64,000 nucleotides of DNA from Conus ventricosus (Eukaryota > Mollusca > Gastropoda > Neogastropoda > Conidae). The stretch spans positions 68,021,732 to 68,085,731 of the forward strand of contig CM031616.1 in the NCBI GenBank assembly GCA_018398815.1, read 5' to 3'. The notes under the pieces are model-generated. The model was not told the DNA's origin and did not search any database. It saw only the letters and a list, made by a program, of their open reading frames with translations. Shown here piece by piece: positions 1-64,000 of this stretch (its first letter is position 1; each line of letters begins with the position of its first letter). The position numbers and the translations under genes were made by a program.

Positions 1-953
1 CCTTATCCGTGAAAATGTCGGTGTATTTGACCCGTGTACGTTTTGAAATCTCTGTACTGGCATGTAAACTCCCCGATTTTGACCGCCAATGCCATCGGGC
101 ACTTTGCAGAAGTGGTTGAGCAGTTCAGTTGGCCTTCAGAATGGGGGCAGTATCTGCAGATGAATGAAAGTGCGTGTGGGTAACATTCAGCAACATTTGA
201 GTTATTTAGAGTTCAGTGTGGCGGATCCAAACGTCAAAGTTGGGCTCGGAGAAAATTTGCTTCTGTGCACTTTTATCAAGACTGTTTTTTTATATTTGTG
301 CTTTGACCTCGATTACACATGCACTAGACCACAAAAACATCCCCGACGCCGACTTGTATGCCGTGGGAACACCTGCTTTCCGTATAAGGAAGTCACCAAT
401 GAGATTTAGAGAAAGCTGGGAAAGTGGCTGTTCCAGTTTGTACGTGCGCGGCCTTTTGCTGTTCGGTGTTTTCTAACAGTGATGTTTCAGCACTTTTAAT
501 TTGCCATTAGAAATTATTAAACACAGGCAGCGTACGCAGTCACGTGATAGTGGCTAAGATCTGTTACTTGAGTTGTGAATAATCGATAAAGGAAGTGTGC
601 TGCAGGTTTTCATGCGAGTTATCGATCCGATTGAGATGACATCACTTGTTAGAACAGCCTGTCACCACATTGTTCTCACGATGTAAGGATGCAACTGTGT
701 TTTTTCCCACGAGTGTGCATTTCGAAGTGTGAACGCGACTGGTTGTGTGTGGTGGAAATAGCTGGTGTATTACATACGCCCTTTGAGCCAAGAACATCCC
801 TGTTAGAGAGTATCTGGAAATTTTATCATTTTGGTTCAAAAGTGCTAGTAATCACGTAGGCCTAGGCTTTTAAAAAGAGAGAGAGAGAGAAGAAAGAAGG
901 GATTTGTTTGAATACATTTATTACAAGTGAACACTGTTTTATTCATAATCGCC
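1..953. other. Upstream sequence / possible 5' UTR, no gene recognised
   Basis: This stretch has no convincing ORF. A short GA run sits at 877-892. The first ~100 bases look GC-balanced, and the rest is AT-rich. I see no TATA box at a convincing distance from a start site, so the promoter or a non-coding 5' exon may lie here or before the window. Confidence 0.4.
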
Positions 954-52456
<51,503 letters not shown>

Positions 52457-52593
52457 TCGTCAGTTGTGCGTCGGCTGGACATGAAACGATGCTGCTGCTG
52501 CTGGGCGTTAACGACACTGCTGGAAAAGTGCCTGCTGACTGGAGAGAAAGGGGGAGAACTCCCCAGCTGTGCCCGGCACTGGCTGTCGGGGGT

Positions 52594-52631
<38 letters not shown>
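52594..52631. repeat. Poly-G tract (G38)
   Basis: G38 about 140 bases after the stop codon, probably in the 3' UTR. Confidence 0.95.
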
Positions 52632-52632
<1 letters not shown>

Positions 52633-53584
52633 GGAGTCGGGGAGTTATGTGTGAAGTGGTGTCAGTGGAGCGAGCGCTGCTTCTGGCCTCTTTGTTTGGA
52701 CGACTGCTGTTGAGGTTCACATACTTCCAGTGCAATGAGAGAGGGTGGGGAACCTGGCCCACGCTAAACAACCGAACCATGCAGAGGTGGTGTGTGTGAT
52801 AGAAAATCAGCCTCTGCGTGAAGAGACACAGAAGAAACAATTTAGGGGGGGGGGGGGGGGGGATGGGGAAAGACGCATGGTGAAGGGTTCTGTCACCTGT
52901 CAAACTGTTACTCCCCTGGGAGAGTCCCCCCCCCCCCCCCCCCCATGGAGACCGTGGAGGTGATTGACGCTGTTGTCTGCCACGTGAGCAGCAGGAGCGG
53001 AGACCACCACCTCACTACTGTGCAAGCTTTCTACCTCGCCACAAAAAAAAAAGAAAAAAAAAGAAGGGAAATAAAAGAGAAGAGTTTGGGGGTTGGTTGC
53101 CCATATAGTCAGAATCTGTCGTCTGGTGCATGATGCGTGAGAGAGGTTGGATGGAGAACTAGGGGAGAGTGGCACGATGGATGACCAGGCGACCCAGCAT
53201 GGCTCCTAGATCTGCTTTTTTTGGTTTGTTGATTTGAGTTGGTCGCATGCAAAAAACGGTTCTTCTCTTAGTTGTCCCCCCCACCATGTAACATTCTTTT
53301 TTTGTTGTTTTTTTCGTTCAACAAACTATGAGGCATTTCCTTGCTTATTGGAGACATTTGTTGTTGGTTTGTTTGTTTTTTTTTATTTCGGAGGACAAGT
53401 TAGGCCTGCTGAATTCAGTGACGATTGAATGCATGCTAATTACTTCTCATACACAATGAACAGGTCAGATTGCTTCCTCATGATGATGAACATGTCAGTT
53501 TACCTCTTGGTGATAATGTATATACCTCTTAAAAATTGTATGTTGGAAACGTTGTTTAGGAATGTGGTGGGGAGGAGGGAGGGA

Positions 53585-53695
53585 GGGGGGGGGGGGGGGG
53601 GGGGGGGTATTCTCTGTAAAGTTGGGCTGCCGTAGACTTAATATGAGGCCTTTTTTTTATTTGGTTAATTTTCATAATTTTTTTTTTTTTTGTGT

Positions 53696-53733
<38 letters not shown>
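53585..53733. repeat. Two poly-G tracts (G23 and G38)
   Basis: G23 at 53585-53607 and G38 at 53696-53733, with a T-run before the second. Confidence 0.95.
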
Positions 53734-53739
<6 letters not shown>

Positions 53740-55564
53740 CTTAATTTCCTGACCTGGGTTGATTTTGGTTGCGGTAGCTGGAGGAAATGTTCTTCCCCTA
53801 GCTCGTCTACTTTTCCGTTTTTTTCTCCCTCGGCACACGATTCATCCGCATTTACCGGACCTCTGTGTGACGGAGAGGAGCGAAACATTGTAGTCGGCAG
53901 TGTTTTACGGTGATTCTGAAGATTTGGAAAACGGAACACAGTTTGTCACAGCCACAGGACCTGACCGCTTCGGCTGGCTTCTAGCGCCTCACACATGGGG
54001 CTCTGCTGAAATACAGACACCCATTTCATGTTTCAGTGGAAACATTGCCCGTGGTGGCCGCAGTAGTCTCTGACCAGCCTGGCTCTGGTCGAAAAAAAAA
54101 GTAAAAGTCCGCATTGGGAAAAGTTGGGGATCAAAACTGAAATTGGACAAATAAAGGTAAAGGGCCATGCTGTTGTGTTGATTAGGAAAAAAGAAAAGAT
54201 AAGCCACAAAAATGAAAAGAAACAAAAAAAAAAAAAGAAAAAAAAAACGGTTGCAGAACGAAAAAACTCTGTGTGTGTGCGTGCATGTGTGACAAAAACA
54301 ACATTGAGCAAAATCTGCTCGCTTGTTTTTAATCTCAGTTGGCAACAAAAACACAGAAGTAGATTTGATTCAGTGTGTAGGGGTGAGGAAGTTGCTGATT
54401 GCTTCAGGCAGCCTTCTTTGATGTGGGTTCTGCCCTGGCCACCAAAGTTGCCCAAGCACAGCTTCTTGTATTTTGTTGTGCAATTCTCGACTTTTTCATC
54501 ATGTGATAACAAAAACATTGCCTCCATAGTGGGAAGGGATGTTTGCCTTGGCAGGTGATTTGAGAGAAAAAGAAAGAGAAGGTGGATGAATTGGTATGAG
54601 TGTAGACGATGAAATCTTTGTATTTCAAAGCCAAGCTCCGATTCCCTTTCTTGCATGCGGGTGGAGCGAGTTGTTGGGTTCGTGCAGAAAAGGAAAACAT
54701 CACTTATTGCCATCAGCAAGTTTTGTCAGGATTTGGTGACCCACTGACATTTACATATGTTGTTCAGTCCTGTTTGTAGGACCGGCCATGTGAGGAAAAG
54801 ACGAAGGTCAGCCCAGTCGTCAGCAGTCCACCAGTGACTAGACATGCAACAGTAGTAGTTCTACAGGAGGAGTTTTTCATGGCCTCCCAAAGGGTTTTTG
54901 AAATTAAACCGTGTTGGTCTTCTACTGGATAAGAAAGCATGCAACAAGAGCAGTCAGGCTTCAGCGCCAGCTTTGATAGATGGTGACCCAAGGGATAGCC
55001 CAGAAGGGATGTAGAGGCAGCTGCATGTAACACACAAGGCTGCTTGCAGCTGTAATTCAACTTGGACACTTTTTTGGTCACAGACTTTGCTTGTTGAATG
55101 CATCCTAAACATTGTCTCTTTTTGAAGGGTCATTTTGACTAATGTTTTGAAATAGACCAAGAAATATAAGACTAATTCCCAGACAATGTTAATATTAAAT
55201 GAAAAAGAAAGAACAGGAGATTAAAGCACCCTTTTGAAGATGCAGTGCAGGGACTGGCAAGGTCAGAATTGTTAACTGTCTTGGATTTTAGTAGGCCTGT
55301 CTTCTGAGTGTATGCATGTACATGTGTCATCTGTGTTTTGTTTATTCACCTATGTTTTTAAAAAGGTCCTTTTTTTTGTTATTGTTATGTAGCCTTTCAG
55401 TTTTATAGGAAACAACAGTTTAAATTTCCTGAAGATCATTGTTTTGTATTGAATGTGTATCACACACCAACGTAGCTGTGAACACAAGAGTTATGTGAAT
55501 ACTGTATGCCGCATGAAATGCATTTCTGGGATCCGGTGGATTACTTTGGGCATTCAGAGGACGT

Positions 55565-55665
55565 AAAACCATGCCCGTCAACCATTCAGTGTAGATTGAA
55601 GACTGCCCGTCAACCATTCAGTGTAGATTGAAGACTGCCTGTTAACCATTCAGTTTAGATTGAAG
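55565..55665 (+). repeat. 33-bp tandem repeat, 3 copies
   Basis: Copies of GTCAACCATTCAGTGTAGAT plus TGAAGACTGCC; the third copy is slightly diverged. Confidence 0.93.
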
Positions 55666-58600
55666 ACGATACAAGATGTGGCACATCAAGTGTTACATGT
55701 TTTTGATCACTGATTTGTCATGACATCTATGTAGTCAGATATCTATCTGTTCAGTCTTCTTTTTATGCATACACCTTGGTCTACACAGTCAGTCCGACTC
55801 TTAAGATGAATAATGTTACCATTTTCTCCAGCTCTGGTAAAGACTGCCGTAGAGCTTCGTCATCAGAGCCGTCTTTTGCCCACCCCTCTCCTTGTCTGTT
55901 CATGCAGTGGGCAGTTTTGGAGCACATGCTCAGCTGCCCCCCCCCCCCCCCGTTCTTCCTGTCCACAAGGACAAATGGAGAAGGCACACACTTGAGCTCT
56001 CGACACAAGTGACCGTTGTTGTGGCCGGTGCGGAGCCTCACCAGGACACTTTGTTGCTCTCTGAACAACAGATAGATATATAGTTAAGATATTTGTAAGT
56101 AGAATGGCCAGTCCCATTATCCTTTTTTTTTCCGTGTGTGTGTTTGTTTTTTTATTGGATGACTGCCAGTTAACCTGCGCAGCCATTTTGATATGTAAAC
56201 ATTATGTAGAGTTTAGCTTCTTGTAATATTGTTTGTTTACTGTTGGGGTACAGCATTCTATTAAAAATTAGCGTAACTTTACCACCCCCCCCCCCCCCCC
56301 CAAGTGCAACGCCTTTACCTACACTTTGTACACTTAGGTTAAAATACTTTACACTTTGTATGCATGTTCCTCTGCTCAGTGTTACTTGCTGTATGTGGTA
56401 AATGAAATTGTCAGAAAATGGGAAGTCAGAAAGTCCATATTCAAGGTGATAAAGCAAGCATGCTTATAAAATTGAAGAACACACAAACAAAAGATTGGTT
56501 GTGCCTTTCAGTCTGCATGCTTTGTGAAACGCATCACAAAGACAGATATTTGACTAACCTAAGTTATTCACATTCAGGCATGCAATTTTTCTGCAGATAT
56601 CCCCGCCTTAGATTAATCTTGCCAATTTTTGTTTTTCTGCAGAACAAAAGAAAAAGCAAGAAAAGAAAAAGGAGAAGAAAAGAAAAAAAATATGAGCATT
56701 GAATGATAGATGAGATAACTTTTGTTCAAAGAGGGAGGGGGGGGGGGGGGAGTGGTAAAAAGATTCAGTTTAACAGCAAAAAACAAAACAAAAATTAAAG
56801 AGAAAAAAAAAAAGAAATATAAGAAAAGAAGAGCGCCTGGAGGTAGGAATAGCTGGACAGTTATGAGGACGGTTCATGTGTTGAAGGCATTACATGGGAG
56901 TGTACATGCTGTGCTATGCGCTGCTCTGGAAATCACAGTTCAGCGGAGCAGCTTTATAGCTTTCAGAAACCATCTGACAGTTTTTGAACAACTTGACCAG
57001 GGTCACGGACTGTTGGATGCATGACACATACAGAGAAGAAATGTACAACAAAAAGAAGCAAGAAAAAAGGGGGCGTAATCTATAAATAATAAGTTCTGAA
57101 AACCCCAAATTTACAAGAAAAAGAAGAAAAATGGGGGAGAAAAAAAGCGGGAGGGGGCAAATTTATAAATGATAAATTCTGAAAACTTTTGTTATAAATT
57201 CCTAAATTTCCAGCTGTTTGAAAAAATGTCTACTGTGTGTGTGTGGGGGGAGTTGGTAGGAGGGAGGGGGCAGGGCACATCCCTTACCTGCACATTGTGG
57301 CCATACAGGCAGACAGATGCACTTCATTATTGCAGCAGTAACATTACTGTAACATTGACAACTTTCTTGATTAAAAAATTAATTTTTTTTCACCCCCAAT
57401 TGTTTTAAAGAAAATTAAAGCTGGGGTATGGAGATAAAACTCGCAGCATATATCTAGGTTCTAATTCTGTATGCCTGAAATCTTGGTTCCTCATTCCCAT
57501 GCAAAGTATACACTGCATGTAACTTAAAGGTAATAAACATGGTGAACATTAAAAAATGATGCACATATTAATTTCCATTGGCTTTTCTAATGTGTCTGTT
57601 AAACATTGTGATCTTGTTGGCAGTACAACACAAAAGGAGCAGTTAGAGAAGGAAAGGGGGAAAAATAGAGGTGAAAATGCTAGTGAGGTCTTCACCAGAT
57701 TTCTGATATTCTGCGACTGTGGATTCCATTCACAGTAGAGCTGTGTTTGGCAAGTGTTTTCACGATTTTCATTGGAGAGGGGCTTCGACCATTTTGAAAG
57801 CAGAGAGAGAGAGAAAAAAGTGGGAGGGAATGTGGACAATATAGACAGTCGAGAAAAAGGTATTCCTGCTCTTCCTGTTCTGTTTGCCATTTCCCCTTAG
57901 TTAACAGTACAGTAGGTCTGTTTCTGTGTTGCTGTTTATCTTCTTTACGTAAGCGAGAGAACCAAGGAAACCAAGTTAATGATGATGATGATGACCAGGT
58001 TGTTGGAGGAAGGTGTGAGAGAAAAGAGACGTTGCTTGATCTTATAAGACTTGAATGGTCACAGGAATGTCATGTTAAGTGACAGCTCTTTGAATTTTCT
58101 CGGTCAGTTTAGATGTTTTTGTCGGTTAATATGCACATTCTGTGATACCTACAAATTGGTCCTGCTTGTATGTATTCAGGCGTGTGCATTGGGCATGTAC
58201 ACACACACATACACACATCAACACAAACCACACACAAGAGAGATAGACTGGTGTTTGGACTTGAGTCTGATGTCACCCAACCTCCCCCCCCCCCCCCAAA
58301 AAAAAAGAAAAAGAAATTGAATGACAGCAGTTGAAACTGTGTAAAATTACAATGTTAATTTGTGAAGTATGATTTAGCTCATGTTAATGCGTATAACACA
58401 ACATTTTGCCATATGTTCGAATACCTCATCAGGGTTTAACCCTTTGCCAGTTGTGCTTGGATCTTTTAATCTTTTTCTCTCTTCTGTGGAATACTACCAT
58501 CAGTACATTGTTTCTCTGTGTGAAGTTGTTGGTCGAATTTTTTTTTTCCCTTTTGTCTTTTGTTGTTGTTGTTGTTGTTGAGGGTGTTGTGTAAAGATTA

Positions 58601-59511
58601 CCCCTTTTTTTCAGCTTATCTGTCTATGACAGATAAAAGAATGTACACTAGTTCTAAAGACAGATCCCTTTTTCTTTGTTAATTGGTCGATTACAGTTGA
58701 AAGCTTGTATGTAGGTTCACAACCCAAATCCTCTCATCAATCTTCCTGCCTTTTTTATTCGTTAGTCTACACTTTTTTTTTAAATCCTTTTTTTGTTGTG
58801 TTGTTTGTTTTGGCTTTAAATAATGCCATATTACTTTTTTCGCATGAGTCTACTGTACATAAAGTATAATTGTGAAGATAGAAAAAAAACCAACTAAACG
58901 TGAATGAGTGTGTAGCGTATTTTGTGATAGATCGAAATGTATGGTTGTAACAAGTTGACAGCATGGCTGGTGCACACTTTCGTGTGTTGGCCGAGGGGGG
59001 AGGGTAGAGGGGAGGGGGATGACAATTCAAAATTTTAGTCTTTCCTCTGTGATGTTCATAAGCGACGTAGAATCTTGGACGTCAGCTTTGGGTTTGTCAG
59101 TACTTAAAAATTAGCTGTAAAAAAAAGACTTCAGAGAAATCACTCTGTGATGATGATGATGGTCAAGGTTGTTCTGAAGGAAACGGAATTTACTTTTTCT
59201 CCACTTTGTCTGGGAGCCCAAGGTCACAGTAGCTTTCCTTTTCTGTGTCACAGACGTAAGTGATGAATGTGTTTTGAAATCATTTTTGTAGTGTTGACTC
59301 AAAAAAAGGAAAGAAAGTTTAAAAAAAAAGATTTGGGGTGTTCTGAGAGGGAAAAGGGAAGTTGATCACGATTCCAGGAGGGCTGTCCGTCTCTCTCCTG
59401 CTACAGTGTTGTTATCTCCAGCGGCTTCAACATCATGTGCTGATAGCGATGGAGCAAAACCTGTCATCACTCATGTGACTGGGCAGAGTGTTAAAGTAGG
59501 GCTTGTTACAT

Positions 59512-59512
<1 letters not shown>

Positions 59513-59565
<53 letters not shown>

Positions 59566-59620
59566 AGATAAGGGGAGGGGCAAATGACCCGTAAAAGGGG
59601 GGGGGAGGGGGGGGGGGGGG
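59513..59620. repeat. Poly-G block (G52 and shorter runs)
   Basis: G52 at 59513-59564, then two further G runs ending at 59620. Confidence 0.95.
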
Positions 59621-61539
59621 ACTGGAGAAGGTTTTGTGAAATTTTCCCATTTGAATCATAAAATTGATTCAACAATAGAAGCTTGTAAACTCTCTAAGTC
59701 TTTTCCTTTGAAACCCAGTCATGTGTTCATGTACATCTTGTGATGGTTACATCGGTCTTTATTATTATTAGCTAGTTTAGATTATGATAGCTAATTTTGT
59801 GCCTTTTTAAATGAGCGGTTGGAACTCCAGACTTATTTGTGCCTTTGGAACTGTAGAGTGTTTGTGTCTGTATATCAACGTTATCTTTTGATGCTGAGTT
59901 GATAGCGCCATTTCTTTTATGTGTGAAGAGTGGGTTTATGGGTGGGGTGGGGAGGCAGGTCGAATGAGGGAGTCGCTGTAGGTGTGTGTGTGTGTGTATG
60001 TGCTCTTTCTTGTCAGCGATGCATTGTTGCGTGGGATTATCCTTTATGTAAGGGAAACATGTTTATGTTTGCATGTATAAATGTGCTTGTGTCTTTCTTA
60101 CTGTTGCATGGTTTTTACTGAAATCCAGTGGATTGCTTTATTGTCCTTTTATGCAAAGAAAAATTTTATTGGCAAGTTTATTTTAGAGTAAAAGCGAAAC
60201 TGCGTTATCTTTTTCATGTTGCTCACAAAGTTACAATGTAATTAGCAAACAGAAGAGATAGAATTAATCACCGTCAAGAAGCTTCTATTCACCCCTCCTT
60301 TTTCTCCAGTACCCATCAACATTTTTATATTGCCAAGTCTGATTTTGCATTTTGTAGTCTTTCCAACAAAATGGAATTGTATACAGGTGGAATAACATCA
60401 GCCTGGTGTTTGGCATTAGCGTCTTTGGATTGTATTGTCTATCTGGAGTGCTTTAGATGTCTTTTGAAGAGTGACACAGCTTCAACCCATGCATACCATC
60501 ATCTCTAGGGTAGAGGTATCAGGCAGGGGTTTCTCAGGTTCTGTGTAGACTGACCGTGTCTGTGGCAGCATTGGTGTGGACACAAACTGTGTAGCCCAGG
60601 TCGCACGGGTAGTGATTTCATTGTCAAGTGTCTACGTCAACACCAGTCAGTGGAGGGATAGACCTGTTGGCTCATCCACCGTGAAGGACAACAGGTATGA
60701 TTATCACATCAAACCCTACAATCAGATTCACTTCAACCTCAACGCCTTGGGAATCGATAACGACAATCAGCTTGTCGTTGCTAATCGCAATGCCACAGTG
60801 TTTGCTCTGTATAAACACTGTGAGATTTGTATCAGATGATTATAAAGGACCGAAACAGGCCAACAGATTGCTGATTTTGAGCCAAAAAGGGTCAGGAAAC
60901 GGCAGGTCAGAAAATGGGAAAACTGTAAGAAGTCACGTACACGTCCCCCATCAACAGAAGCCAGCAATGGATGCTGGGGGCAGAGGTGGAGACAGAAGTG
61001 GCTGTTCTCGTGTGGTGGTAGTTTTCACACAGCTGTGAATCTCCGTCCTGTCGGTTCAACTGTGGTGTAGTTTTGTCTAAACACAGCCTCACCATGCATC
61101 GTGGTTTTTTTTTTTGTATGGAGCACAAGTTACAGGCACTCTTTTTGGAAAAGACAAATCTGTGGGTACTTCAGAACACCGAGTAGGCCCAAAACAACGG
61201 TGTTGAAATCGTCAAATGGCAAGCCTTTCCCATGTCAAGTGAGGGAGGATCAGTCCTTGAAGCCAGTGCTGATTACACACCTGGTGGAAAACCAAAAAAA
61301 AGCTGCCTCAGTTTTAAGTTTAGGTAGAATAGTTTTCAGTTGATGTTGAACTTATGTAATAGTTTATTTTATGGAGAGAAAAAAAAAACATGCTTTAGAT
61401 CTTTTTAGCTGATAGTCTACTCAGAGTATTTGGTGTGTGTGGTTTTTTTTCCTGTGTACTTGTCGTGTATTAGATGTGGCCTGTTTAGGCAGATTAGGAA
61501 TTTGTCTCTGGCATTTAACAAGGACAGTAGTTGCTCATG

Positions 61540-61900
61540 GGTAGGAACCTTTGTCTTGTCTCCCTTGTGTTAAAGGGACATGTTTGTGATGGGATAATGT
61601 GCATCCTATGTATTCACCTGCGCAGGGAAACATTTGTGATGTCTGAGGTACAGCCCTGCATTTGGATATGTTGATGTCTTGGGTATACATGGTCGATCAA
61701 GAGTGTAAGTGATTGGGTATTCTGTGTCCTGGGTATGCATGTGCGATGGGACATATTTGTGACTGGACACTGATATATCCTACAAATACATGTACGATAG
61801 GTTATGGTTGCGATTGGACGCTGGATACTACTTAAGTATGCATCTATGATGGGATATGTTTGTGACCAGACACCAGATTTCTTAGGGATACACCAATATC
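61540..61900 (+). repeat. Old degenerate tandem repeat, ~60-bp spacing
   Basis: Phrases such as GATGGGATA.GT, TTTGTGA..GGACAC and GTAT.CATGT recur about six times with poor spacing. The match is weak. Confidence 0.45.
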
Positions 61901-63077
61901 GGGTGCATTCTCGAAACCTCTGCTGCTGTTTCTAGCAAGTTAAGAAGGAATAGAATTACTTTACAGCTGCTTTGGCACTTTCTGAGGATGTTTCAATTAT
62001 AACCCAGAATTGTAGGTTGTGCTACTTTGGTTCTCTTTATTTCCATACTTTCACTGTGAAAGATTGGGCCTTTAAAAAAAGATATTTATCAGGTTGAAAG
62101 TGTAATGGTATACATGAGCTGAAATCTACCTAAGTGTATTTTGTGCATTAGATAAAATCTTTAGGGATGGACTTTTTTTTTTTAATGCTTTTAATATGAC
62201 ACACAGTCTGGCAGGATAAAGGTGTGTGTATGTGGGCATATACATGCAAATACATGCAAAAACATTAATCACTACAGTCCCTGTTTGTATGACATCTGGG
62301 CATAATTGACATAAATTTGCATCATGGTGTTGTTCATAGCATCAAAGTTAGCTAGTTCATTTCCATGTGGATGTCAGATTCACATTCAGCGGGTTTTTTC
62401 CATGTGCAAGTCGTGTTTTCCAGTGTGCTAGATGTCTCTTTCCAGGTCCCCAGATGGCCTTGACAGTGAGCAAAGGTCAAAGGACCTCAACAGCAGGAAC
62501 ATACATAAATCCAATGTCAGTATAGGGCAGTCATCGCCGATCAAGGCATTTGTAATTATTTCATTTCAGGATTGGCACATCAGTTTTGTTCATCAGTTCT
62601 GATGTGACATTGTAAGTGAAGTTTTCTGCCAGGGAATCAGCCCTGGAATAGTTTGTTCTACCGAGAATGTATATATGTAAACATGAAACCTGTGATTCAT
62701 ACAATCATCAGACAAACAGTGAAATCAGGATAGCATTTCTCTCCCTCTTTCTGTCTGTCTGTCTCTATCTCTCTCTCAGTGGACATGTATATATTTCACG
62801 CATTGAAAATGATAGACTTCCATATAAATGATCCACACAGCAGTTTTTTTGTTGTTGTTACTAATATGTCACAGTACGTAAGAAATATTTAGCAGACCAA
62901 AACTGATATTTCTTTCATTCCTTTATCGATTAATTGAATGATTTCTCCTGTAGAAGGCCTGATCAGTTTAACCCCCCACCTCCAAACTCCCCCCACCCCC
63001 CGCCCAAGCCTTTAAATATGTATCCTTGTGTGAAGGCTGGTGGTCTTACAGTTAGATTCTACAGTTCTCTCTCTTCT

Positions 63078-63908
63078 CCCTTTCTCTCTCTCTCTCTCTC
63101 TCACCCACCCCCCTCCCCCACCCCCCCATTTACATGACTCCGCTAATGCGGCGCTTGAAAAAATACACAGATGGCAATGATGAATGAATGAAAGTGGTTG
63201 TACGGTGGTGCATTGGAGCCAGCCAGTCAGTCTCTTCACGATGATAATCAGAAATCCTCTCTTTCTTCATTCATTCAATCTTCGCTTTCCCTCTGGTTTC
63301 CCTAAACCTCTGCTGGGCCCCAGTGATAACTGATAGTCCGACTGCCTGGTCTCCATCTTTTTCCTCTTTTTCCCTGGATCATCCATTTTGTGCAGGTGAC
63401 AGTTTCAACAGGCAAACTCTAACTTCCCCCTCCCCTCACCCCCTTAACTCCCCCCCCCCCCCCCACCCCCCCCCCCTGTATCGTGGACTGCAGGTTAGAT
63501 GGTTCCCCCTCCCCCCCCCCGCTCCACATCCTGATCCTCCCCTGGTTGAGGTCACCATGTTAGGGAGCAAAAGCTCCTTGAAATTGATAATGTGAACACA
63601 GCAAATGATGTGTTAAATGTAGGGCAATCATTGAAGATCAACGCCGTTATTTCCATGTCATTTCAAACTCTGTGACAATTTGTGGCTCATGCTGTGTTTA
63701 AATGTTCAAGTTGTCACTCAGTTTGTTTGGGTTGGTTTTTTTTTTTTTTTTCACTTTTGTGCAAGTGGCACCAGATTTTTCTATTTGACAAAAATGTTGA
63801 TGTACATATATATATATGTGGGCATGAAAATCTGTGATCTATAGAATTATCAAACACATGGTCACATCAGGATAGCTTCTCTGTCTCCGTCTCTGCCTCT
63901 CTTGTCTG

Positions 63909-63973
<65 letters not shown>
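63078..63973. repeat. TC, C-rich and CA simple repeats near the window end
   Basis: TC run 63078-63102, C-rich blocks 63430-63520, T16 at 63736, TC run 63907-63943 and CA run 63944-63973, with unique sequence between them. Confidence 0.85.
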
Positions 63974-63974
<1 letters not shown>

Positions 63975-64000
63975 TATCCTCCACTTGATTGTTGTTTTTT

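Larger units (their letters stand above)
52457..64000. other. RBPJ 3' UTR and downstream sequence, no further gene recognised
   Basis: No conserved coding segment or splice pattern is seen after the stop. Candidate poly(A) signals AATAAA lie at 53070-53075 and 54150-54155, but neither is decisive because A-rich tracts are common. The region has long G and C tracts (G38 at 52594-52631, C18 at 52927, G23 at 53585-53607, G38 at 53696-53733, G52 at 59513-59564), a 33-bp triplication (55565-55665), GTT runs, and TC/CA microsatellites at 63078-63100 and 63907-63973. The longest ORF (minus, 54033-54719, 228 codons) has no recognisable domain. Confidence 0.6.

Noticed and set aside
54033..54719. A 228-codon minus-strand ORF downstream of RBPJ
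   Set aside because: It is rich in Phe and Ser from T-rich sequence and lacks any recognisable feature.

Overview
The window is animal nuclear DNA. It has one long gene on the + strand with 13 small coding exons in GT-AG introns of 0.6 to 11 kb. The introns are full of microsatellites, minisatellites, tRNA-derived SINEs, a LINE and DNA-transposon remnants. The CCCTAA-type telomeric motif and the style of SINEs and simple repeats suggest a lophotrochozoan, probably a gastropod mollusc. That assignment is inference from sequence style, not a database match.

The gene is the CSL transcription factor RBPJ / Suppressor of Hairless, the DNA-binding effector of Notch signalling. I rebuilt it exon by exon from 954 to 52456; all intron phases agree except at one point. 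Exon 5 lacks one C in a short C run, so as written the frame breaks in the conserved FFCPPPC segment. Adding that base gives about 663 residues. The first ~217 residues (exons 1-3) form a lineage-specific low-complexity extension. The NTD, beta-trefoil and IPT/TIG domains are encoded by exons 4-13.

Layout: 1-953 is upstream sequence. Exon 1 is 954-980. Intron 1 (981-12284) holds a SINE, long poly-G and poly-C tracts and a 79-bp minisatellite copied from the exon 2 splice acceptor. Exon 2 is 12285-12672. Intron 2 holds a decayed, 5'-truncated LINE on the minus strand (about 15481-18712) lying inside a TC/TCTG microsatellite. Exon 3 is 21788-22022. Intron 3 holds a 3.7-kb array of a 20-bp unit. 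Intron 4, after exon 4 (28513-28608), holds one SINE nested in another and a 59-bp array. Intron 5, after exon 5 (31975-32139), holds a 1.24-kb DNA transposon with a zinc-finger ORF. Intron 6, after exon 6 (36000-36174), holds a 4-kb array of a 75-bp unit. Exons 7-13 lie between 41458 and 52456. Their introns hold arrays that carry copies of the exon 7 and exon 11 splice donors, a 0.93-kb inverted repeat, a MITE-like element and an interstitial telomeric block. From 52457 to 64000 I see only 3' UTR or intergenic sequence.

The most unusual signal is that tandem arrays begin at, or contain, the gene's own splice junctions. The exon 2 acceptor is present about 18 times, the exon 7 donor many times, and an exon 11 donor-like CAG|GTATGT many times.
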